Of a stretch of DNA of 64,000 nucleotides, positions 25,237 through 34,783 are shown piece by piece. Positions within the stretch are counted from its first letter, which is position 1. The number at the start of each line of letters is the position of its first letter. Below the pieces are notes generated by a model. That model had not been told where the DNA came from. It saw only the letters and a list, made by a program, of their open reading frames with translations, and did not search any database. The translations under genes and the position numbers were made by a program. Source of the stretch: Firmicutes bacterium HGW-Firmicutes-1 (GTDB lineage Bacteria; Bacillota; Clostridia; Lachnospirales; Vallitaleaceae); assembly GCA_002841625.1 (NCBI GenBank), contig PHAG01000005.1, positions 1-64,000 on the forward strand, read 5' to 3'.

Positions 25237-25935
25237 ATGATTGTGACATTTTTTATAGATTTATTACGCGTTATGCTTTTCAATCTACTACTTAGCATAG
25301 ATAACATCAGTATAATCGCATTATCTGTAAAAGACTTTCCAGATAAAATGGCAAAAAGAATATCTTTAATAAGCATGAGCATTGGTATAGTACTTAAAAT
25401 ATTCATTTCCACATTATTAATTAATATTTTTATGATTAGCTGGCTTCCCGTCCGTCTTATAGGTGGTATCATTTTGCTCGTCATTACTTGGAATCTACTA
25501 AGAACTCAAGACCATACTAATTCGATTTCCGAGACCAAGAAGCAGCCCTTAATTACTATTTGGAAAGCACTGATATATACTGTACTAGCAGATATGGGCA
25601 TGAGTTTTGAAAATTTGTTAGCTATTACAGTTACCGCTAATGGTAAAATATCCATTATCATTTTAGCCCTTGTACTTAGTCTCCCAATTTTGCTTTTTGG
25701 TTGTTGTATCATTGAATACTTAATGAAGAAGTATAATATTATTGTCTATTTGGGCATTGCAGTCCTTGCATATACCTCCCTCATAATGGTATTAGAGGAT
25801 AAATTTATTGTAGATTATATCCCAACAATAATCTCTAATTTGATCTCCATTGCAATAGCAGCTCTTGTAGTTATCTATGGTATTTACTCTATAGAAACAA
25901 CTGCTTCAAAGGCAAAAGGCAGTGAAATCCAATAG
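25237..25935 (+). CDS. TerC family integral membrane protein (YjbE type)
   Basis: A 232-residue protein with about seven membrane helices. The family signatures LLLSIDNISIIALSVKD near residue 18 and DMGMSFENLLAITV near 125 are visible; the second motif usually reads SxDN and here is SFEN, a conservative change. TerC/YjbE proteins export manganese or supply metal to secreted enzymes. The following gene is a calcium/cation antiporter, so the pair fits metal or calcium homeostasis. The start ATG lacks a strong ribosome binding site (TGGAGTTATCAAAAC). No riboswitch was recognised upstream. Confidence 0.75.
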   Translation: MIVTFFIDLLRVMLFNLLLSIDNISIIALSVKDFPDKMAKRISLISMSIGIVLKIFISTLLINIFMISWLPVRLIGGIILLVITWNLLRTQDHTNSISETKKQPLITIWKALIYTVLADMGMSFENLLAITVTANGKISIIILALVLSLPILLFGCCIIEYLMKKYNIIVYLGIAVLAYTSLIMVLEDKFIVDYIPTIISNLISIAIAALVVIYGIYSIETTASKAKGSEIQ

Positions 25936-26018
25936 ATATATCATGTTATTGCCTAATGTATAAACAACGCTATCTAGACATAAGTATATTGTAATTACAT
26001 AATAGCGTGGTATTACAA

Positions 26019-26972
26019 ATGCTCATATCCTATATTCTTTTTGCTCTAGGCCTCATATTTATGATTAAAGGAGGAGATTTTTTTGTAGATGAAGCTACAT
26101 GGTTTGCTAGGCTAACAGGATTACCTGAAGTACTTATTGGTGCTACGATTGTAAGTTTAGCTACTACTTCTCCTGAAACTACGGTATCTATTCTAGCAAC
26201 ATTACAAAACTATCCCTCAGTAGCAATCGGTAATGCTATAGGTTCCATTATATGCAATACGGGTTTAATTCTGGGCTTATACCATTTAATAAGACCCAAT
26301 CGTATTGATTCACGTATTTTTAAATATAAAGGTTTGATGATGCTAGGGTATATCTGTTTTTTTTGGTTGTCTGCTAGGAAAGGTTATATAGACCATCTAT
26401 CTGGTCTTGGATTACTCCTGTTGCTTATTGTCTATATAATATTTAATTTAGCAATAGTGAAGTATAAAAGATCAAAAAAAAGAAAGGTAAGAATACCTTC
26501 AAAATATTCTAAGAAAGAAGCCAGCAAACATTTTCTTCTATTTGTATTTGGTGTGGGTCTTATTCTTATAGGGGCAAATCTTTTAGTTACTTATGGTGTA
26601 AAAATTGCAAATAGTTGGGGTGTACCAGAAGCAGTGATCAGCTTGTCTATGATTGCTTTAGGCACATCACTTCCTGAATTAACGACAGCAATAACTGCGT
26701 TAGTTAAAGGACACGACGAACTTGCTCTTGGAAATGTTTTAGGTGCTAACATATTAAATATCGCTATGGTCATTGGTTTATCCGCCAGTATTCGACCACT
26801 GATCATACAACCGAATATCTTTTTAATTGATATACCAGTCGCACTCGTTTTAGGAAGCATACTTGTTGTTCCAACGATTATAACAAAACGTATTAATCGT
26901 ATTCAAGCATTTCTACTTCTGAGTGGTTATGCGGCCTATATTCTAGCACTATTTCTCTTTATTAAATATTAG
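26019..26972 (+). CDS. CaCA-type sodium/calcium antiporter
   Basis: The two alpha-repeats of the CaCA family are clear: LIGATIVSLATTSPETTVS near residue 45 and SMIALGTSLPELTTAITAL near 215, each with the acidic residue that binds the cation. About ten membrane helices are predicted, in two inverted halves with a charged loop (KYKRSKKRKVRIPS) between. I favour ATG 26019 over GTG 26007; neither has a strong ribosome binding site. First repeat has TTSPE rather than the usual TSxPE. Likely exports calcium. Neighbour of the TerC-type gene. Confidence 0.85.
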   Translation: MLISYILFALGLIFMIKGGDFFVDEATWFARLTGLPEVLIGATIVSLATTSPETTVSILATLQNYPSVAIGNAIGSIICNTGLILGLYHLIRPNRIDSRIFKYKGLMMLGYICFFWLSARKGYIDHLSGLGLLLLLIVYIIFNLAIVKYKRSKKRKVRIPSKYSKKEASKHFLLFVFGVGLILIGANLLVTYGVKIANSWGVPEAVISLSMIALGTSLPELTTAITALVKGHDELALGNVLGANILNIAMVIGLSASIRPLIIQPNIFLIDIPVALVLGSILVVPTIITKRINRIQAFLLLSGYAAYILALFLFIKY

Positions 26973-26998
26973 GATCTTTAATATGCCATTTATACGCT

Positions 26999-27106
26999 AG
27001 GAAAGTAGGAGAGCTTGCAGTTAATCCGCATGAAAGAAAGACAGGCGCATTAGCTGCAGCAACTTCACCGAATCCATTTACTGATACAATTTTTGTTGAT
27101 CTTTAA
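26999..27106 (+). pseudogene. C-terminal relic of an unidentified protein
   Basis: An open stretch without start reads VGELAVNPHERKTGALAA, then TSPNPFTDT and stops at TAA 27104. The SPNPFTDT segment recalls SPNPFVDT in the SLH protein at 10394, but the rest does not. It is probably the tail of a deleted gene. Confidence 0.25.
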
Positions 27107-27140
27107 ATATATAGCTAATGATATGCATATTGCAGTTATT

Positions 27141-28820
27141 TTATCTATTGACGTCCATTATTATAGGCATAATTAATGGATTTCTTTTGATCTCTTTCCA
27201 TAAAAATTCACTCATATCATCTTTTATCGTATTCTTAATCTTACTCCAATCCAATGTGTTTTTCTCAACACATTTCTCAACACTTTTTCTAGCTACTTGC
27301 TTGACTTTTAACATTAATTCATCGGATTCCCTCACATAAACAAACCCTCTAGAGACAACGTCTGGCCCGGAAACAACTCGATTACTCGATTTTTCAATTC
27401 CAACAATTACTATAATTAACCCGTTTTCTGATAAGATTTGTCTATCTCTAATAACGATATTACCAACATCACCAACACCTAGACCATCTACAAAGATTTC
27501 TCTTGCTTTGACTTGTCCCACAATTCCACCTTTTTTTTCTGATAATTCCAATACGTTTCCAGCCTTTAATACGAAAATGTTTTTCTTTTCTATTCCCATA
27601 GATTCTGCTAGTTTTTCTTGTGCTTTAAGGTGCTTGAATTCTCCGTGAACAGGAATTACATATTGTGGTTTAACCAATGAATAAATGAGTTTTAATTCTT
27701 CTTGGCAAGCGTGACCAGAAACATGCGTATCTTGATAAATAACTTCCGCACCTTTCATAGATAACTCATTGATCACTTTCGAAATGGCTTTCTCATTGCC
27801 TGGTATTGGAGTTGAACTAAAAACAATTTTATCTCCAGGGTTAATAGAAATACTCCTATGAGTAGAATCTGCCATTCTCGAAAGTGCTGCCATAGATTCT
27901 CCCTGACTACCTGTTGTAATGAGGACTAGTTTTTGATCTGGATAATTCTTCATTTGTTCAACTTCAATGATAGTATCCTCTGGTATTTTGATATATCCTA
28001 GTTCAGAAGCAACATTAATAACATTCACCATACTCCTACCTTGAATGACTACCTTTCTTTCAAATTTAAATGCAGTATTAATAATTTGCTGAACCCGATC
28101 CACATTAGAAGCAAAGGTAGCAACAATCATTCTGTTTGTATTATTTTCTGAAAAAAGAGTATCAAAAGTACGTGCTACTAATTTTTCGGACACCGTAAAT
28201 CCTGGTCGTTGTGCATTCGTACTATCACACATAAGAGCTAAAACACCCCTTTTACCAAGTTCAGCAAACCTTGGCAAATCTATCGTATCTCCAAATAAAG
28301 GTGTATAGTCTATTTTAAAATCCCCTGTATGAATGATAATTCCCGCAGGTGAATAAATTGCTAAAGCTGACGCATCTGCAATACTATGATTGGTTTTTAT
28401 AAACTCTATTTGAAAAGCACCAAGGGTTATATATTGCCCGTGCTTTACCACTTTTCTTTTTGTTTTATCTAATAAATTATGTTCCTTTAATTTTAGATCG
28501 ATTAATCCTTGTGTTAACTGAGTGGCATATACTGGTACATTCAAATCTTTCAATACATAGGGCAATGCTCCAATATGATCTTCATGTCCATGCGTAATAA
28601 AAAACCCTTTTACCTTAGTAATATTGTCCATTAAATAGGAAACATCCGGGATCACTAAATCTATGCCAAGCATATCGTCTTCGGGAAAAGATATGCCACA
28701 ATCTACAACAATAATACTGTCTTCATATTCAAAAGCAGTAATGTTCATGCCGATTTTTTCCAGTCCTCCAAGTGGAATAATCTTAACTTTCTTATCATTT
28801 AAATCTTTTCTTTCTTTCAT
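27141..28820 (-). CDS. rnj: Ribonuclease J
   Basis: A 559-residue metallo-beta-lactamase/beta-CASP ribonuclease, the usual length for RNase J. Motifs: THGHEDHIGALPYVL near 75-89 (zinc ligands), HTGDFKID near 164-171, SGHACQEEL in the beta-CASP region, HGEFKHLKAQ, and the C-terminal KNTIKDDMSEFLWKEIKRNP dimer domain. RNase J is a 5'-3' exonuclease and endonuclease for mRNA decay and rRNA maturation. The leader contains a short GCGCA/TGCGC hairpin (28838-28850) just ahead of an AGAAAGGAAGG ribosome binding site. Single gene; convergent with the antiporter gene. Confidence 0.95.
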   Translation of the reverse strand: MKERKDLNDKKVKIIPLGGLEKIGMNITAFEYEDSIIVVDCGISFPEDDMLGIDLVIPDVSYLMDNITKVKGFFITHGHEDHIGALPYVLKDLNVPVYATQLTQGLIDLKLKEHNLLDKTKRKVVKHGQYITLGAFQIEFIKTNHSIADASALAIYSPAGIIIHTGDFKIDYTPLFGDTIDLPRFAELGKRGVLALMCDSTNAQRPGFTVSEKLVARTFDTLFSENNTNRMIVATFASNVDRVQQIINTAFKFERKVVIQGRSMVNVINVASELGYIKIPEDTIIEVEQMKNYPDQKLVLITTGSQGESMAALSRMADSTHRSISINPGDKIVFSSTPIPGNEKAISKVINELSMKGAEVIYQDTHVSGHACQEELKLIYSLVKPQYVIPVHGEFKHLKAQEKLAESMGIEKKNIFVLKAGNVLELSEKKGGIVGQVKAREIFVDGLGVGDVGNIVIRDRQILSENGLIIVIVGIEKSSNRVVSGPDVVSRGFVYVRESDELMLKVKQVARKSVEKCVEKNTLDWSKIKNTIKDDMSEFLWKEIKRNPLIMPIIMDVNR

Positions 28821-29239
28821 TTAAAGCCTTCCTTTCTGCGCATTTTGCGCTTTATCTTGTCATTTTAGTTTGTATCTTTTTTGAAATGAATACTTTTTAA
28901 CTGTATATTAAACGCTAACTAGAAAAACGGTTAAATCTTTTTTTCATAATCGTTACCGTATTGGTATGCTAAATCCACGAAACATACAACTATTTATATT
29001 ATAGCATATTTTGTAATGCTTGGAAATTTTCAAGCTGTGCAACGCTATATATTCATAAATATATGCATTATAAACTAAATAACTTTCTTTGGCAACAATT
29101 ATGTCAACTTTTTTTATGGTGTTTATGATGTTGAGTTATATTCAGCCATAATAAGCATTGATTAATTATAAATAATACTGTATACTTCATGCTGAGTAAT
29201 AATTAGGAACAGCTTAATCTTAGGAGGGTAAACAGTCAA
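28821..29239 (+). other. Divergent intergenic region
   Basis: This 419-base gap separates the leftward RNase J gene from the rightward excisionase-like gene. It is very AT-rich. Apart from the GCGC hairpin near 28838 and the AGGAGGG site at 29222, I see no gene, repeat or RNA family in it. Confidence 0.6.
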
Positions 29240-29440
29240 ATGAATTCAAATCATTCAAATCAAGATGAAATTATGACAATTGCTGAGGTCGCTGAATATT
29301 TAAAAATCAGTGAAATTACAACATATAAATTTGTACAGGAAGGTAAAATACCTGGTTTTAAAATAGGACGACATTGGCGTGTGAAAAGAGAAGATCTTGT
29401 GAACTTAATTGAACAATTAAAAAAGGGAGAACGCATATAA
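29240..29440 (+). CDS. Excisionase-family (MerR-like) DNA-binding protein
   Basis: A 66-residue protein with one winged-helix of the excisionase/MerR type: IMTIAEVAEYLKISEITTYKF, then GKIPGFKIGRHWRVKREDL. TAGGAGGG precedes the start. Such small proteins either act as recombination directionality factors or as stand-alone regulators that recruit a partner. No integrase is adjacent, so a regulatory role or a mobile-element leftover are both possible. It is followed 74 bases later by the HelD gene, likely a separate transcript or a loose operon. Confidence 0.75.
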   Translation: MNSNHSNQDEIMTIAEVAEYLKISEITTYKFVQEGKIPGFKIGRHWRVKREDLVNLIEQLKKGERI

Positions 29441-29514
29441 GCTTATTAGCATTATCCTAAAGAGTTAATTGGTCAAAAATAGAATTACAACATAGAATGA
29501 TGAAAGGGAAAGTC

Positions 29515-31785
29515 ATGGCAATTATAAAACATAAAGATTATAAACACGAGGTAAATAATCTCAAATATACAATTGATTATATGAGTGAAGTGATAGAAAC
29601 AACAGAGGCTAATATGCTGACTTATAAGGATAATATAAAAGAAGCGTTTGTTAACTTAGATTATCTAGATAGTAGTAATAGTTATATCGAAATCATTATG
29701 AATACAAATTATATGGAAGTAGCTATGAAAAATCATAATAGCTATAAAAAGTCCATTAAGAAACCTTATTTTTCAAGGATTGATATTAAGTTCCAAGATG
29801 AAAGTAGTGGGGAAATTCACACTTTTTATATTGGGAAAACATCATTACTTAGAAAAGAAGATAAGCATCCTCTTATTCTCGACTGGAGGTCACCGCTTGC
29901 ATCTGTTTATTATGACGGTAGACTGGGAAATGTAACCTATGAAACAGTTATAGGGGAGCAATCAGTGGATCTTTTGTTAAAAAGACAGTTTACAATAGAC
30001 AACCAAGAACTTATTCATTTCATAGATGTGGACATCACTACAAATGATAGTTTTTTACAGGCATCTTTAGAAGCTACTGCTGATGATAAGTTAAAAGATA
30101 TTGCCTCAACAATACAATTAGAGCAAAATAACATCATAAGAGCAGAGTTGGCAAAACCACTCATTGTTCAAGGTGTTGCAGGTAGTGGGAAGACGACAAT
30201 TGCGCTTCATCGATTAGCCTACTTAATTTACACGTATGAAGAAACATTTGATCCTGATAATTTTATCGTTATTGCACCAAATAAAATGTTTGTCAGTTAT
30301 ATTTCTAATGTGCTACCAGAACTTGGAGTAGAAGAAGTTAAGCAAACGACCTTTGTTGATTTGATGACAGAGCTGATTGGAACTGTATATAAACAAGAAA
30401 GCCTTGTTATGAATATGAAACGATTCATACAAAAACAAAAAGATGATGATGAAGCCTTACTAAGATGGCTGCTGTCCTATAAAGGGTCTATCGAATGTAA
30501 AGAAATGATCGATCGATATTTAGAAGACATTGAAAAAAGTTTTATTCCGAACATCGATTTTTGTTTACAAGAACATGTAATCATGACTTCAGAAGAAATA
30601 GAACAAATCTTTTTGAAGGATTTATTTTTCCTTCCATTTCATAAAAGGATTGATGAAATACAAAAAAATCTAAAACTCAAAATAAAAAATTCTAAAGATA
30701 AAATTCTAAAAAGTGTAGAAGCGCAATACGATAAAAAGTTAGAATACCTTCGGAGCTCTGTTGAAAATTCAGAAGAACGACAATTAAAGTTAGTAAACCT
30801 AATGGACGAACGAGATGAGAAACTAAAGAGTTTGAAAAGAGATGTGACTACAGTTGTCAAAAAATATATCAAACAATTGCCACAAAAAAAGCTATTTGAG
30901 TATTACTCAGATCTATTCGCTGAGGAAAAGAAAATCCTCCACTATGGACGTTTATCTGATCAAAAAGCTCTTTATCTAACACAGCATACGAAGCAAAAAA
31001 TAAGTCATAAAGTATTAGATTTAGAAGATTATACAGCATTGGTTTATTTAAGATATGCGCTTTTTGGATTCGACCAAAAGCTCAATATCAAAAATGTCGT
31101 AATTGATGAAGCTCAGGACTATAGCACATTTCAATTGATTACCTTAAAAAAGATTTTCAATACAAACATGTTTACCCTTTTGGGAGATCTATCTCAAGGC
31201 ATCTATGCGTATAGAGGTATTCGTTCATGGGACAAAATGATTAAAGAAGTTTTTCCGGATACGACCTGTAATTATATGACATTGGTTCAGAGTTACCGTA
31301 CCACAATTGAAATTATGAACCTTGCCAATAAAGTCATTCAATATTTAGACGAACCGGTTGACTTAGCTATACCTGTTATTCGTCATGGAACGCAGCCATA
31401 TATAGAAAGTTTTGACGATGAGAAAGCATTATTAGATACGGTAAAAGATCAATTAGATGTATTGCAAGAAAAAAATTACAGTTCAATAGCCATCATCTGT
31501 AAAACAACAGAAGAATGTCAAATAATCAGAAAAAGTCTAGAGAGTAGAGCTGTTAAAGATGTTACCATACTTGAAGAAAACCAAGAGTCTTATGGAGCAG
31601 GTATTATTTTAGTACCTTCCTATTTAGCTAAGGGATTGGAATTTGATGCTGTCATTATAGTTGCACTAAAAAATAAATATACTATGGATTCGATGGATAT
31701 AAAACTTCTTTATGTAGCCATGACAAGAGCTCTTCATCGTTTGATTATCTGCTATAAAAAAGGGCACATTTTACAATTAGATTAA
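29515..31785 (+). CDS. helD: HelD-type RNA polymerase recycling helicase
   Basis: I start at ATG 29515, after AAAGGGAAAGTC, giving 756 residues. The N-terminal arm is followed by LILDWRSPLASVYYDG, typical of HelD; the P-loop is QGVAGSGKTTIALHRL near 209-224. A coiled-coil-rich insertion at about 370-460 forms the secondary arm. Walker B is VVIDEAQDYS, then LGDLSQGIYAYRG, and motifs V/VI read YLAKGLEFDAVIIV and YVAMTRALHRLI. HelD removes stalled RNA polymerase from DNA and recycles it. All helicase motifs appear intact. Some HelD variants confer rifamycin resistance; an Rph-like gene lies 14 kb upstream, but no link is shown. Confidence 0.88.
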   Translation: MAIIKHKDYKHEVNNLKYTIDYMSEVIETTEANMLTYKDNIKEAFVNLDYLDSSNSYIEIIMNTNYMEVAMKNHNSYKKSIKKPYFSRIDIKFQDESSGEIHTFYIGKTSLLRKEDKHPLILDWRSPLASVYYDGRLGNVTYETVIGEQSVDLLLKRQFTIDNQELIHFIDVDITTNDSFLQASLEATADDKLKDIASTIQLEQNNIIRAELAKPLIVQGVAGSGKTTIALHRLAYLIYTYEETFDPDNFIVIAPNKMFVSYISNVLPELGVEEVKQTTFVDLMTELIGTVYKQESLVMNMKRFIQKQKDDDEALLRWLLSYKGSIECKEMIDRYLEDIEKSFIPNIDFCLQEHVIMTSEEIEQIFLKDLFFLPFHKRIDEIQKNLKLKIKNSKDKILKSVEAQYDKKLEYLRSSVENSEERQLKLVNLMDERDEKLKSLKRDVTTVVKKYIKQLPQKKLFEYYSDLFAEEKKILHYGRLSDQKALYLTQHTKQKISHKVLDLEDYTALVYLRYALFGFDQKLNIKNVVIDEAQDYSTFQLITLKKIFNTNMFTLLGDLSQGIYAYRGIRSWDKMIKEVFPDTTCNYMTLVQSYRTTIEIMNLANKVIQYLDEPVDLAIPVIRHGTQPYIESFDDEKALLDTVKDQLDVLQEKNYSSIAIICKTTEECQIIRKSLESRAVKDVTILEENQESYGAGIILVPSYLAKGLEFDAVIIVALKNKYTMDSMDIKLLYVAMTRALHRLIICYKKGHILQLD

Positions 31786-31821
31786 AATAGTAAAATTGTT
31801 ATTAACAATATAAACCGCTTA

Positions 31822-31896
31822 ATGAGCACCATTAAACATGCTGATTCAGCAATGTACTCGCTTATTGCCAATGGTAGGACAGGAGAATTAGTATGA
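31822..31896 (+). pseudogene. C-terminal relic resembling a GGDEF domain
   Basis: Twenty-four codons ending at TGA 31894 read STIKHADSAMYSLIANGRTG. The HADSAMYSLIANGR string resembles the terminal ADxALYxAKxxGRN motif of diguanylate cyclases. No upstream part is present. It overlaps the methyltransferase start by four bases. Confidence 0.4.
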
Positions 31897-32546
31897 ATAA
31901 CATATGTAAGATATGTGGCGCAAATACAAGAGAGATGATACATGTACGCTTTGACTTAAAGTATTATTATTGCGATCTCTGCGAATTTGTTTCAAAAGAT
32001 GAGAAGTCTATTATAACGGCAGTAGAAGAATTGGAAGGGTACAATACCCATAATAATTCAATTGAAGACCCACGTTATGTGGCTTATTTTATGAAGTTTA
32101 TAGAAAATGCAGTCTTAAAGTATTGTGATCGAAACATAAGCGGACTTGACTTTGGAAGTGGACCATCGCCTGTGCTAGCTATGATTTTTGAAAGAGATTA
32201 TAATATTTCTATGGATATTTATGATTTATATTATTCCCCAAATAAAATTTATGAGAATAAAAAATATGGCATCATTACTTCTACTGAGGTTGTGGAGCAT
32301 TTAAAAAATCCGCTGGGGTATTTTAGATTATTTAAGGTGTTGCTTGAAGAAGAAGGCATATTGTCGATCATGACTTTATTCCATTCTAAAAAGGAAGCTG
32401 AATTTTTAGAATGGCACTATATAAGAGACATGAGCCACATCTCATTTTATACACCTAAAACAATGAAAATCATAGCAGAGAAAGTTGGATTAAAAGTCAT
32501 TTATTCAGATGATAATCGATATACAACTTTTAGAAATTTATCTTAA
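31893..32546 (+). CDS. Zinc-finger class I SAM-dependent methyltransferase
   Basis: A 217-residue protein with an N-terminal CKICGA and YCDLCEF zinc finger (residues 5-31), a SAM motif I GLDFGSGPSPVLA near 84-96, and STEVVEHLKNPL near 128-139, as in methyltransf_23-type enzymes. GGACAGGAGAATTA is the ribosome binding site. Substrate unknown; related zinc-finger methyltransferases act on sugars, RNA or proteins. The gene follows HelD by about 100 bases containing a GGDEF relic, so it may be reached by HelD transcription. Confidence 0.75.
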   Translation: MNNICKICGANTREMIHVRFDLKYYYCDLCEFVSKDEKSIITAVEELEGYNTHNNSIEDPRYVAYFMKFIENAVLKYCDRNISGLDFGSGPSPVLAMIFERDYNISMDIYDLYYSPNKIYENKKYGIITSTEVVEHLKNPLGYFRLFKVLLEEEGILSIMTLFHSKKEAEFLEWHYIRDMSHISFYTPKTMKIIAEKVGLKVIYSDDNRYTTFRNLS

Positions 32547-32672
32547 TAAGCCGCTGGCAGCAATAAATGCGCCTGTAAAGAGTAGATTCGTTGTTGACGC
32601 TGTAGTTACTCAAAAGGGAGATTAAAGTGAAAAGAAAACAATAATGCTACCGCCCATAAACACAAAAGTTAC

Positions 32673-33194
32673 TTATATCATCGATTTCATTATAATACCT
32701 GCAAACATAAACCTGAATTTTACTAAAAGTTGATTAGCAAGGCCAGGAACAACAATGACCTTTTTACTTTTTAAAGCGGTAATTGACTCATCTACTAGTT
32801 CACCAGTTGTCATAGTGAATATTTTGGGATAGTTATTCTTTACTCCTTTGAATTCTTCTGTAGAATGAAAATTTGTAATAGTATATCCGGGATTTAGTGC
32901 TTGAACTTTGATGTTTTTACCTTTCAATTCCATCTGAAGATTTTGTGAAAACCTATTTAAATATGCTTTTGTAGCGTAATGTACAACATTACTATTCAAC
33001 GTCATTAAAGACAGTAATGAGGAAACATTAATAATAATCCCTCTGTTATTTATAATCATTTTGGGAATTGCTGCACGAGTTAAGCGAGTACTCGCTACAA
33101 TATGTACTTGAATCATAGATAATTGTTTTAGAGGGTCCTGTTTGACAAATTGATTTCTTAAAGCAAACCCGGCACAATTAACAAGGACTGTCAA
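32673..33194 (-). CDS. Short-chain dehydrogenase, 5' truncated (likely pseudogene)
   Basis: The 173 residues keep the SDR parts LVNCAGFA (NAG motif), NVSSLLS with the catalytic serine, and YATKAYLNRF with the YxxxK pair, then NPGYTITNF. The first 80-90 residues with the TGxxxGIG cofactor loop are absent. Immediately upstream on the other strand another frame (33195-33278) reads IDEDDGNLPWEEEPEVVLI and stops, the tail of a different unknown gene. A deletion therefore fused two gene ends. The product should not bind NAD(P). The gap 32547-32672 holds a further short unknown tail reading INAPVKSRFVVDAV. Confidence 0.75.
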   Translation of the reverse strand: MTVLVNCAGFALRNQFVKQDPLKQLSMIQVHIVASTRLTRAAIPKMIINNRGIIINVSSLLSLMTLNSNVVHYATKAYLNRFSQNLQMELKGKNIKVQALNPGYTITNFHSTEEFKGVKNNYPKIFTMTTGELVDESITALKSKKVIVVPGLANQLLVKFRFMFAGIIMKSMI

Positions 33195-33437
33195 ATTATC
33201 TTTATAGAATACCTTGTGATAGATGAAGATGATGGTAATTTACCTTGGGAGGAAGAGCCTGAGGTTGTACTAATATAAAATTGAGTAGCAATGGAAGCGA
33301 ATTAGAATTTATTGGAATTAAAATATGAAGATGTTTTAAAGTGCATTTTATTTGTTCTTTTTTAAAAAATGGTCAGTGTAAGGCGTAAATAAGGTGTATA
33401 ATACAATTAGGACAACAAATAATTAGGAGGATTTTTT

Positions 33438-34325
33438 ATGAACATGATGCAGTTAGAACGAATGAAAAATGATAATGGTTTTATTGCAGCACTTGATCAA
33501 AGCGGAGGCAGCACACCCAAAGCGCTGGCAATTTATGGAATTCCAAAAGAAGCTTATGCGGATGAAGCTGAGATGTTTCAATTGGTTCACGAAATGAGAT
33601 CAAGGATTATGAAAAGCCCGTCTTTTACCAAAGAAAGAATTCTTGCTGCTATCCTATTTGAAAATACAATGGATTTAAAAGTGGATGGGAAATACACGGC
33701 AGATTATCTTTGGGAAACGAAAGGAATTTTATCAGTTCTAAAAGTGGATAGGGGGTTAATGGATTTAGATAATGGTGTTCAATTGATGAAACCTATTCCT
33801 AATCTTGATGAATTGCTAGTCCGTGCAAAAAAACGTCATATCTTTGGTACTAAAATGCGTTCAGTAATAAAAGAGGTAAATGAACTAGGAATAAAAGCAA
33901 TTGTTGACCAACAGTTTGAAATTGGTAAAGCAATCGCAGCGGCAGGATTTGTTCCTATTATAGAACCTGAGGTAGATATTAATATACCAAATAAGCAAGC
34001 TGCAGAAGTGATTCTCAAACAAGAGCTACTAGAGCACTTGAAAACATTGGACACTAACTGTCAAATAATGCTTAAACTTACCATTCCAAATGTTGATAAT
34101 TTCTATGAAGAGATCATAAAGCATCCTAATGTAGTAAGAGTTGTTGCTTTATCGGGAGGATATTCCAGAAAAGAGGCAAATGAAAAACTAGCCAGGAATC
34201 ATAAACTGATTGCAAGTTTCTCAAGAGCACTTACGGAAGGGCTAAATGTTAACCAAAGTGAAGCAGAGTTTAACAACATGTTAGATGAATCTATACAGTC
34301 AATTTGTGAGGCATCAATAACATAA
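33438..34325 (+). CDS. fda: Class I fructose-bisphosphate aldolase
   Basis: A 295-residue protein matching the bacterial class I aldolase (Fda) family: [17 protein letters not shown] near 13-29, [14 protein letters not shown] with the region around the Schiff-base pathway, [11 protein letters not shown] near 173-183, and LKLTIP near 211-216, where the lysine is a candidate Schiff-base residue. GGAGGATTTTTT precedes the start, and TATAAT at 33397-33402 is a likely -10. The enzyme cleaves fructose 1,6-bisphosphate to triose phosphates without metal. Single-gene transcript closed by a GC-rich hairpin at 34324. Confidence 0.9.
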   Translation: MNMMQLERMKNDNGFIAALDQSGGSTPKALAIYGIPKEAYADEAEMFQLVHEMRSRIMKSPSFTKERILAAILFENTMDLKVDGKYTADYLWETKGILSVLKVDRGLMDLDNGVQLMKPIPNLDELLVRAKKRHIFGTKMRSVIKEVNELGIKAIVDQQFEIGKAIAAAGFVPIIEPEVDINIPNKQAAEVILKQELLEHLKTLDTNCQIMLKLTIPNVDNFYEEIIKHPNVVRVVALSGGYSRKEANEKLARNHKLIASFSRALTEGLNVNQSEAEFNNMLDESIQSICEASIT

Positions 34326-34361
34326 AAACCCGTTACTTTAGTGAAAAAATCAAGGGTTTTC
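34324..34361 (+). terminator. Stem-loop after aldolase gene
   Basis: AAAACCC pairs with GGGTTTT across a 23-base loop. The T run is only four bases, so it is a modest terminator. Downstream 34362-34471 contains a 28-codon frame (ATG 34395, DEMFGDPFFAVEKHIEEV) that ends inside a dispersed repeat, probably a relic. Confidence 0.5.
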
Positions 34362-34471
34362 GAGTGTTGAGTCTATTTAACCAGTTAGTGGTTGATGGAT
34401 GAAATGTTTGGAGATCCTTTTTTTGCGGTTGAGAAACATATCGAAGAGGTGAAAAATGATAGGGTTGAGGA

Positions 34472-34553
34472 GACAATTTAGATAACGGCAATTTTTTATA
34501 GATTGAGGAGACAGAATAGATATTTTGAGAAAAAGGAAAGGCACCTATATCGT
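34472..34553 (+). repeat. Dispersed repeat flanking the uvrA-like gene, left copy
   Basis: GACAATTTAGATAACGG (34472-34488) is identical to 37618-37634. Further on, TTTTGAGAAAA, GAAAAGG-like and ACCTA blocks recur in the same order in both copies. The pair brackets about 3.1 kb with the UvrA-like gene. It looks like an end of a lost insertion sequence; an IS21-type element is one candidate given the IstA relic at 20741. Confidence 0.6.
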
Positions 34554-34783
34554 AGCGAATTTGTGTTGATACCTAGCTGACGTGAGATATCGATAGGTCT
34601 TAATGCCAGTTACAACCCCTCTCAATTTCGATACAACATTATACCTTATAGCTAAGTCTTATTCAGCCACAAAAATGTTTTGATGACCTGTGTTGTAGAC
34701 ATATGATAATTTGAAGGATAAATATTTATAAAATTAATTTTATATGATAGACTATGTGGAAGAGTGAAAAAGGAGATAAATAT